Source: Pseudomonadota bacterium (GTDB taxonomy: Bacteria > Pseudomonadota > Alphaproteobacteria > Caulobacterales > Caulobacteraceae). From it: a DNA stretch of 12,452 nucleotides. The notes beneath the pieces were generated by a model. The model made no database searches and was not told the origin of the DNA. It was given only the letters and a program-made list of their open reading frames with translations. Position 1 is the first letter of the stretch. Each line of letters opens with the position of its first letter. Made by a program: the position numbers and the translations under genes. The DNA lies in the NCBI GenBank assembly GCA_023434265.1, contig JAEYTA010000191.1, positions 1-12,452 on the forward strand, given 5' to 3'. Positions 1 to 5,210 of this stretch are shown here, piece by piece.

Positions 1-1
1 G

Positions 2-826
2 GCGCGCGAGATGCGGGCCGGGCTGGCGGCGCGGGCGGAAGCGGCGGCGGAGAAGCTGGCCGACGCCGAGCAGAACGTGCGCGAGACGGCGCAGATGTCG
101 CCCGAGGAGCTGGGCCAGAAGCTGCAGGACGACGCCATCGCCCGCCCGCCGGACGCCGCCGGGGCGGAAAGCCTGCTCTACGGGCTGGAGCGCGAGCGCG
201 AGGCGCTGGGGGCGGTCAACCTGCGCGCCGAGGACGAGGCGGGAGAATACGGCGAGCGGCTGCAGACCATGAAGGTCGAGCGCTCGGACCTGACGTCGGC
301 CATCGCCAAGCTGCGCGACGGCATCGACGAGCTGAACGCCGAAGGGCGCGAACGGCTGATCGCGGCCTTCGACATCATCAACGACAACTTCAAGACCCTG
401 TTCGAGGCCCTGTTCGGCGGCGGCCAGGCGGAGCTGAAGCTGGTCGAGTCCGACGACCCGCTGGAGGCCGGGCTGGAGATCTTCGCCTGCCCGCCCGGCA
501 AGCGGCTCGCGGTGATGAGCCTGATGTCGGGGGGCGAGCAGGCGCTGACGGCGGCGGCGCTGATCTTCGCGGTCTTCCTCGCCAACCCGGCCCCGGTGTG
601 CGTGCTGGACGAGGTCGACGCGCCCCTGGACGACGCCAACGTCGACCGCTTCTGCCGCATGCTGGACGAGATGCGGAAGCGGACGGACACCCGCTTCATC
701 GTCATTACCCACAACCCGGTGACCATGAGCCGGATGGACCGGCTGTACGGCGTCACCATGCCGGAGCGCGGGGTGAGCCAACTGGTCAGCGTGGACCTGA
801 CGCAGGCGGAGAAGCTGGTCGCCTAG
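2..826 (+). CDS. smc: Chromosome partition protein SMC, C-terminal part (5' end outside window)
   Basis: SMC is the ATPase core of the condensin-like complex (with ScpA/ScpB) that compacts and helps segregate the chromosome. The frame is open to the left edge, so only the end of the second coiled-coil arm and the C-terminal half of the ATPase head are present. Numbering from the Met at position 11, about residues 1-120 are Glu/Ala/Arg-rich coiled coil. They lead into D-I-I-N-D-N-F, typical of the start of the SMC C-terminal head. The ABC signature S-G-G-E is at 173-176, Walker B V-C-V-L-D-E with catalytic E201 at 196-201, a D-loop just after it, and the switch histidine H234 in V-I-T-H-N-P. 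The true start is upstream, so the Met at 11 is internal. The TAG stop shares its last base with the first base of the palindromic repeat, whose TGA follows at once in frame. The gene converges on the minus-strand glycosyltransferase gene. The family call is very secure. Confidence 0.96.
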   Translation, partial: AREMRAGLAARAEAAAEKLADAEQNVRETAQMSPEELGQKLQDDAIARPPDAAGAESLLYGLEREREALGAVNLRAEDEAGEYGERLQTMKVERSDLTSAIAKLRDGIDELNAEGRERLIAAFDIINDNFKTLFEALFGGGQAELKLVESDDPLEAGLEIFACPPGKRLAVMSLMSGGEQALTAAALIFAVFLANPAPVCVLDEVDAPLDDANVDRFCRMLDEMRKRTDTRFIVITHNPVTMSRMDRLYGVTMPERGVSQLVSVDLTQAEKLVA

Positions 827-920
827 TGAAGAGTGCTAGTGAGTGGTGAGTCGTGAACCGCGAGTGGGTCGACGGGTGTCGCTCATCATCAACCACTCAC
901 TACTCACCAGCACTCTTCAC
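826..920. repeat. Palindromic GTGAAGAGTG / heptamer repeat, copy 1 (between smc and glycosyltransferase gene)
   Basis: This is a 95-bp imperfect inverted repeat with perfect 10-base ends, GTGAAGAGTG at 826-835 and its complement at 911-920. The left arm continues with spacer CTA and heptamers GTGAGTG (839-845) and GTGAGTC (846-852). The right arm, read on the minus strand, has spacer CTG and heptamers GTGAGTA (907-901) and GTGAGTG (900-894). Over the first 30 bases the arms match at 26 positions by hand count. The centre (about 857-890) is not shared with copy 2. The element begins on the last base of the smc stop and contains the stop codon of the opposing glycosyltransferase gene (917-919). 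As RNA it would fold from either direction, so it could end or protect both convergent transcripts, but there is no T-tract of a standard intrinsic terminator. No flanking target duplication is visible. Its function is not known to me. Confidence 0.9.
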
Positions 921-1639
921 CCCTTCAGCACCTCGGTCCTCAGGAACCAGCCGAAGATGGCCGGGCCCTCGACGACGTAGCGGCGGAACATGCGGCGGGG
1001 CTGGCTCAGCAACCGGTGCAGCCATTCCAGGGAGAGGCGCTGGAAGATGGCGGGAGCGCGGTGCTGGCGGCCGGTGAGGAAGTCGACCGAGGCGCCCACG
1101 CAGAGGGTGACGCCGCGCTCGCGTCCGGCGATGCGCAGGGCGTGGGCGAACAGCTCCTGCTTGGGGAAGGAGACGCAGGCGAGGAGGACATCCCACTCGG
1201 CCTTTGCGGCGGTGTCGACGGCGGCCAGCCAGGCGGGCGTGCCGGGCGTCAGCATGGGGGCTTCGACGAAGACGAAGCGGCGGCGCGGGAACCGGGCGGC
1301 GAGGGTGCGGAAGGCCTCCTCGTCGGGGCCGAAGACGGCGTAGGTCAGGTCCTCGCCGATGTCGGAGGCGAGCAGGTCGGCGGTCAGGTCGGAGCCGGGA
1401 TAGACCGACAGGCGCCGGCCGCGCAGGCGGGCGAGGTGGGCGAGGATGCGGCTGTCGCAGACGTGCAGGGCGGCGCCGCGGTAGACGTCGGCGGGCACGC
1501 GGCCGTCCATCAGCTTGATGACGTGGTCGACGTTGGGGGTGACCACATAGCCGTAGGGGCCGCGGGCGCGTTCGACGACCTGCGCCAGCAGGGCCGCGCG
1601 GTCGCCGTCGGCGAAGTCCAGCGTCATGAAGCGGGTCAT
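917..1639 (-). CDS. WecG/TagA/CpsF-family (GT26) glycosyltransferase
   Basis: This 240-residue protein belongs to the WecG/TagA/CpsF family, which typically transfers an N-acetylmannosamine-type sugar from a UDP donor to an undecaprenyl-linked sugar at the inner face of the membrane. Visible family motifs are T-P-N-V-D-H (34-39), C-D-S-R-I-L (61-66), P-K-Q-E (159-162), G-A-S-V-D-F-L-T-G (182-190), R-A-P (194-196), L-E-W-L-H-R-L (204-210) and R-Y (220-221). T34 and D62 fit the Thr and Asp described as important in TagA. The length is normal. There is no signal peptide; a basic, aromatic C-terminal tail could hold it at the membrane. The start is 35 bases after the MscS-type gene and lacks a clear Shine-Dalgarno sequence; Met5 is an alternative. 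Its TGA stop lies inside palindromic repeat copy 1. In Caulobacter the holdfast enzyme HfsJ is, as I recall, of this family, so a holdfast or capsule role is possible but unproven. The donor and acceptor cannot be read from the sequence. Confidence 0.9.
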   Translation of the reverse strand: MTRFMTLDFADGDRAALLAQVVERARGPYGYVVTPNVDHVIKLMDGRVPADVYRGAALHVCDSRILAHLARLRGRRLSVYPGSDLTADLLASDIGEDLTYAVFGPDEEAFRTLAARFPRRRFVFVEAPMLTPGTPAWLAAVDTAAKAEWDVLLACVSFPKQELFAHALRIAGRERGVTLCVGASVDFLTGRQHRAPAIFQRLSLEWLHRLLSQPRRMFRRYVVEGPAIFGWFLRTEVLKG

Positions 1640-1674
1640 GGGCGGAGGCTAGCCGACCCGCGGTCAACGGGAGG

Positions 1675-2784
1675 TTACGCGGCGGGCCGCGGCTCCGGAC
1701 GGTCGAGGTCGAGCCGGTCGCGCGGCAGGGCCTCGGGGCACTGGTCGCGCATGAAGGCCAGCATCTTCTCGCGAATTTCGCAGCGCAGGTCGAAGGCGAC
1801 CGGGGCGTTGCGGGCGCTGGCGAGGCAGCGGACCTGGGCCACGCGGTCGGTGATGTCGGTGACCTGCAGGGCGACGACGTCGCCGTCCCACAGCGGGCTG
1901 TCGCGGCAGATGCGCTCCAGCTCGGCGCGCAGGCGATCCATCGGCGCCTCGTAGTCGACGTAGAGGAAGGCCGTGCCGATCAGGCGGGCGGTCTCGCGGG
2001 TCCAGTTCTGGAACGGCTTCTGGATGAAGTAGGTCAGCGGCAGGACCATGCGGCGCCAGTCCCACAGCTTGACCACGACATAGGTGGAGGTGATCTCCTC
2101 GACCGTGCCCCACTCGCCCTCGACGATGAGGGCGTCGTCGATGCGGATCGGCTGGGTCATGGCGATCTGGATGCCGGCCAGCAGGTTGGTCAGCACCGGC
2201 TGCAGGGCGAAACCGGCGATGATGCCGACCACGCCGGCCGAGGCCAGCAGGCTGACGCCCCACTGGCGGAAGCCGGCGATGGTCATCAGGGCGAGGCCGA
2301 GAGAGACGAGGGCGATCACCACCTTGGCGACCTTCTGCAGGATGCGGGTCTGGGTGATGTGTTTGCGGGCGACGAGGTTGTCCTCGCACTGGATGTTGAA
2401 GCGCCGCATGTAGACCACGGCCCACATGTCCATGACCCCGGCGGCGAGCCAGCCGGCGGCGAGGATGGCGAGGAAGAGCAGGGCCGAGCGGATTTGCGCC
2501 GACGGCTCCGGGTCCATGGGCGAGACGGTGACGCCGACGGCGAGCGCCGCCAGCAGCATGAGGATGCGGAACTTGAGCCGGCCGCGCTCGACCACGCCGC
2601 GCCAGAACACGTCGCGCTTGCGGACCAGCAGGCGCAGGATGCCGAAGACCAGCTTGTGGGCGATCCAGCCGGCGGCGACGAAGGCCAGCACGACGAGGGC
2701 GATCACGGCCCACTCCGGCAGCCAGTCGAAGCGCCGCCACAGCCGGATGACCTCGGCCGTCAGTTCGTTGAACGCGGGGGGCAT
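1675..2784 (-). CDS. MscS-family small-conductance mechanosensitive channel
   Basis: This 369-residue inner-membrane protein is predicted to open under membrane tension and release solutes during hypo-osmotic shock. Hydrophobic segments lie at about 24-50, 72-89, 99-126 and 151-171. The conserved pore helix and beta-domain entry follow at about 175-245: small residues in the pore helix, G-F-A-L-Q-P (191-196), T-N-L-L-A-G, P-I-R-I-D-D (212-217), then G-T-V-E-E-I (226-231). The usual P-N after the beta domain is replaced by P-L-T-Y-F, followed by P-F-Q-N-W-T-R (257-263), a version found in a larger-loop branch of the family. The soluble C-terminal domain covers about 265-345 and the tail is Arg/Pro-rich. 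It has more membrane segments than E. coli MscS, which has three. It starts 43 bases after murG and ends 35 bases before the glycosyltransferase gene, so it could be cotranscribed with the dcw genes. No strong ribosome binding site is visible. Confidence 0.92.
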   Translation of the reverse strand: MPPAFNELTAEVIRLWRRFDWLPEWAVIALVVLAFVAAGWIAHKLVFGILRLLVRKRDVFWRGVVERGRLKFRILMLLAALAVGVTVSPMDPEPSAQIRSALLFLAILAAGWLAAGVMDMWAVVYMRRFNIQCEDNLVARKHITQTRILQKVAKVVIALVSLGLALMTIAGFRQWGVSLLASAGVVGIIAGFALQPVLTNLLAGIQIAMTQPIRIDDALIVEGEWGTVEEITSTYVVVKLWDWRRMVLPLTYFIQKPFQNWTRETARLIGTAFLYVDYEAPMDRLRAELERICRDSPLWDGDVVALQVTDITDRVAQVRCLASARNAPVAFDLRCEIREKMLAFMRDQCPEALPRDRLDLDRPEPRPAA

Positions 2785-2827
2785 GGCGGTAAAGCGCGCC
2801 CGCCCGGCGACGGTTGCCCGAAAAGGC

Positions 2828-3916
2828 CTAGCTGGCCGCCGCCTCGACCATGTCCGCCAGCCGGGCGGTCGCGTCGGGCAGGGCCGCGGAGCGGGCGCCG
2901 GCGCTCATCGCCGCCAGCCGGGCCGGGTCGGACAGCAGCCCGTGCAGGGCCGTGGTCATGGCCTCCACGGTGACCTCGTCCTCCAGCATCATCTCCGCGC
3001 CGCCGGCTTCGACCAGGGACAGGGCGTTGAAGCGCTGGTGGTCGTCGGTGGCGATCTTCAGCGGCACCAGCAGGGACGGCGTGCCGACCACCGCCAGTTC
3101 CGAGCAGGTCGAGGCGCCGGCCCGGCCGATGACCAGATGGGCGGTGGAGAGGCGGGCGGCCATGTCGCGGAAGAAGGGGGCGACCTCGGCGTCGATCCCG
3201 GCCTCGAGATAAATCTGGCGGGCGGCCTCGAGGCTCTCGGCGCGGGCCTGCTGCTGGACCTTGAGGCGGGCGCGGAGCGGCTCCGGCAGGGCGGCCAGCG
3301 CGCGCGGCGCGGTCTCGGCGAGAATGCGGGCGCCCTGGCTCCCGCCGGTGACGAGGACATGGATGGGGCCGCCGTCGGTCGGGGCGGCGAAGGGCCGGCC
3401 GTGCAGGGCGCGGATGTCCGGACGGACGGGGTTGCCGACGAGGCTCACGCGGGCGCCGACCGCCTGCGGGACCTTCTGCAGGTTGGGGAAGGAGGCGGCG
3501 ACGGCGCCGACCCAGGGCGAGAGCCAGCGGTTGGTGCGGCCCAGCACCGCGTTCTGCTCGTGCAGCAGGGTGGGGCGACGCTGGCTGAGCGCCGCCAGCA
3601 GGGCGGGGGCGGAGGGGTAGCCGCCAAAGCCGACGACGACGGCCGCGTCGAGCCGGTTCAGCGCCGCGCGCGCCTGCAGGACGCCCTTGAGGATTGCCAC
3701 GCCCGCTTTCGCCATCCCGATCGGGCCCCGGCCGGTGGCGGCGTCCAGCGCCAGCCGCTCCTCGGCGGGGAAGGCGTGGGCGTACTGCTCGCCGCGCGCG
3801 TCGGTAGCCAGCACGATGCGCCAGCCGCGGCCGGTGAGATCCTTCGCCAGCGCCTCGGCCGGGAACATGTGCCCGCCAGTGCCCCCGGCGGCGACGACGC
3901 AGACTCTCGAGTTCAT
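2828..3916 (-). CDS. murG: UDP-GlcNAc : undecaprenyl-PP-MurNAc-pentapeptide GlcNAc transferase MurG
   Basis: MurG adds GlcNAc from UDP-GlcNAc to lipid I and so makes lipid II on the cytoplasmic face of the membrane. The 362 residues are full length for this GT28 enzyme. The N-domain glycine loop G-G-T-G-G-H is at 11-16, the second loop G-F-G-G-Y-P-S at 96-102, H-E-Q-N-A-V-L-G at 119-126, the third loop G-G-S-Q-G-A-R at 191-197, G-R-A-G-A-S-T-C-S-E-L at 264-274 for UDP-GlcNAc binding, and D-D-H-Q-R-F-N-A at 291-298. The start fits the family because the first glycine loop follows ten residues later. Unlike its upstream neighbours, murG is not coupled to the preceding gene: 115 bases separate it from ftsW, of which 86 are palindromic repeat copy 2. 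The remaining 27-base leader (3917-3943) is pyrimidine-rich on the coding strand and shows no Shine-Dalgarno sequence, so initiation is unusual. The next gene is an MscS-type channel rather than the often-seen murC. Confidence 0.97.
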   Translation of the reverse strand: MNSRVCVVAAGGTGGHMFPAEALAKDLTGRGWRIVLATDARGEQYAHAFPAEERLALDAATGRGPIGMAKAGVAILKGVLQARAALNRLDAAVVVGFGGYPSAPALLAALSQRRPTLLHEQNAVLGRTNRWLSPWVGAVAASFPNLQKVPQAVGARVSLVGNPVRPDIRALHGRPFAAPTDGGPIHVLVTGGSQGARILAETAPRALAALPEPLRARLKVQQQARAESLEAARQIYLEAGIDAEVAPFFRDMAARLSTAHLVIGRAGASTCSELAVVGTPSLLVPLKIATDDHQRFNALSLVEAGGAEMMLEDEVTVEAMTTALHGLLSDPARLAAMSAGARSAALPDATARLADMVEAAAS

Positions 3917-3943
3917 GGGCGGCTTCGGCTGGGGATGGGGTTG

Positions 3944-4029
3944 GTGAAGAGTGTCAGTGAGTCGTGAGTAGAGGCGCAGGCGCGGCGGCTCTCACCACTC
4001 ACTACTCACTACCCACTACCACTCTTCAC
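3944..4029. repeat. Palindromic GTGAAGAGTG / heptamer repeat, copy 2 (between ftsW and murG)
   Basis: This 86-bp element is built like copy 1. The ends are GTGAAGAGTG (3944-3953) and its exact complement (4020-4029). The left arm has spacer TCA and heptamers GTGAGTC (3957-3963) and GTGAGTA (3964-3970). The right arm, read on the minus strand, has spacer GTA and GTGGGTA (4016-4010), GTGAGTA (4009-4003), GTGAGTG (4002-3996) and a degenerate GTGAGAG. The arms therefore differ in heptamer number, as expected of tandem-unit gain or loss. A short inner hairpin, AGAGGCGC with GCGGCTCT (3970-3977 and 3985-3992), has one mismatch. The element lies 2 bases after the ftsW stop and 27 bases before the murG start, inside the operon transcript. 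It could slow or end transcription, shield the upstream mRNA, or uncouple murG translation; none of these can be shown from sequence. Confidence 0.9.
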
Positions 4030-4031
4030 GC

Positions 4032-5210
4032 CTACGGCAGGATGCGCCGGCGGTCCGGCAGGGTGGCGCCGGGCTCGTAGGCGCCGGGGCGGCGGCGGGT
4101 TAGGCTGAGTGCGAAGCCCATGGTCAGGCCCATGGCCAGCATGGACGAGCCGCCATAGCTGATGAACGGCAGGGTCATGCCCTTGGTCGGGATCAGGTTC
4201 AGGTTCACTGCGATGTTGATGCAGGCCTGCAGGCCGATGAGCATGAACAGGCCGGCGGCGGCGGTCTGCTCGAACGGGTCGTTCAGCTTCATCGCCTTGC
4301 GCAGGCCGCGCAGCACGATGAAGGCGTAGAGGCCGATCATCAGCAGGCTGAGCACGAGGCCGAACTCCTCGGCGCCGACGGAGTAGATGAAGTCGGTGTG
4401 CAGGTCGGGCACGAAGCGCTTCATCACCCCCTCGCCGATGCCGCGGCCGACGAGGCCGCCGGCGCGGATGGCCTCGGACGCGCGGTCGATCTGGTAGGTG
4501 GCGTTGGCGTCGTCGGAGCCGAAGCGGCTGAGACGGTCGCGCATGTGGCTGAAGGTGAAGAACAGCCCGACCACGCCAGCGGCCCCGGCGGCGGCGAGAC
4601 CCATGACCCACTTCAGCGGCACGCCCGCCATGAAGAAGACGGCCATGAAGGTGGTGGTGACCAGCAGGGTCTGGCCGATGTCGGGCTGGATCAGCAGCAG
4701 GCCGACGGTCAGGCCCCAGGCCCCGAAGGCGATGGAGACGCCGGGCACGCCCTGGGCCTTCTGCGCCTCGGCGAACATCCAGGCGGCGAAGACGATCAGC
4801 GAAGGCTTGGCGAACTCGGACGGCTGCAGGCTGAACGGGCCGAGGTTGATCCAGCGGGCGGCGCCCTTCACCTCGTCGCCGATGAACGGCAGGGCGGCCA
4901 TGGTCAGGATGGCCCCCAGCAGGGCCAGCACGGCGATGCGGCGCACCCCGCGCGGGGACAGCAGCGAGGTGGTGAGCATGATGCCGAGGCCCATCGAGGC
5001 CCAGACCATCATCCGCCACGAGTAGTGGAAGGGGTCGGTGATCGACTCGTCGGCGGCGATGGCGGCCGGGCTGGAGGCGAAGCTGAGCGCCACGCCGAGG
5101 CCCATGAGGGTCAGGGCGGCGGCGAGCAGGCCGCGGTCGACGGTCCAGAACCACTTGGCGATGGGGCCCTGATCGAGACGGGAGAAGGCGGGACTGTAGC
5201 TGTCGGTCAT
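4032..5210 (-). CDS. ftsW: Septal peptidoglycan glycosyltransferase FtsW (SEDS family)
   Basis: FtsW polymerises lipid II into glycan strands at the septum in partnership with the transpeptidase FtsI. The 392-residue protein has a short cytoplasmic N-terminus and about ten hydrophobic segments, starting at about 27-48, 68-83 and 91-110. SEDS motifs are clear: R-W-I-N-L-G-P-F-S-L-Q-P-S-E-F-A-K at 119-135, Q-P-D-I-G-Q at 175-180 with D177 matching the conserved catalytic Asp, G-R-G-I-G-E-G at 255-261, P-D-L-H-T-D-F-I-Y-S-V-G-A-E-E-F-G at 268-284, and P-T-K-G-M-T-L-P-F-I-S-Y-G-G-S-S at 341-356. The division setting, between murD and murG, favours FtsW over its paralogue RodA. Its ATG overlaps the murD stop as ATGA, which suggests translational coupling. 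Two bases after its TAG stop begins palindromic repeat copy 2. Confidence 0.97.
   Translation of the reverse strand: MTDSYSPAFSRLDQGPIAKWFWTVDRGLLAAALTLMGLGVALSFASSPAAIAADESITDPFHYSWRMMVWASMGLGIMLTTSLLSPRGVRRIAVLALLGAILTMAALPFIGDEVKGAARWINLGPFSLQPSEFAKPSLIVFAAWMFAEAQKAQGVPGVSIAFGAWGLTVGLLLIQPDIGQTLLVTTTFMAVFFMAGVPLKWVMGLAAAGAAGVVGLFFTFSHMRDRLSRFGSDDANATYQIDRASEAIRAGGLVGRGIGEGVMKRFVPDLHTDFIYSVGAEEFGLVLSLLMIGLYAFIVLRGLRKAMKLNDPFEQTAAAGLFMLIGLQACINIAVNLNLIPTKGMTLPFISYGGSSMLAMGLTMGFALSLTRRRPGAYEPGATLPDRRRILP

Noticed and set aside
853..1077. Small plus-strand open frame starting inside repeat copy 1
   Set aside because: It runs antisense into the glycosyltransferase gene, has Arg/Gly-rich composition and no ribosome binding site.
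2785..2827. GC-rich 43-base gap between murG and the channel gene as a terminator hairpin
   Set aside because: Only very short stems could be formed by eye and no T-tract follows in the minus-strand direction.
2426..3967. Long plus-strand open frame opposite murG and the channel gene (513 codons)
   Set aside because: It runs antisense to confidently assigned genes, is rich in Gly/Ala/Arg/Gln with no recognisable motif, and its end runs into the repeat. Such frames are expected at this GC content.
826..4029. The repeats as a CRISPR array or an insertion sequence
   Set aside because: There are only two palindromes 3 kb apart with no spacers. Neither is large enough to encode a transposase and no target-site duplication is visible.
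3944..4029. Repeat copy 2 as a canonical intrinsic terminator of ftsW
   Set aside because: It has a stem but no T-tract on the minus strand, and ending transcription here would cut off the essential murG unless another promoter exists.
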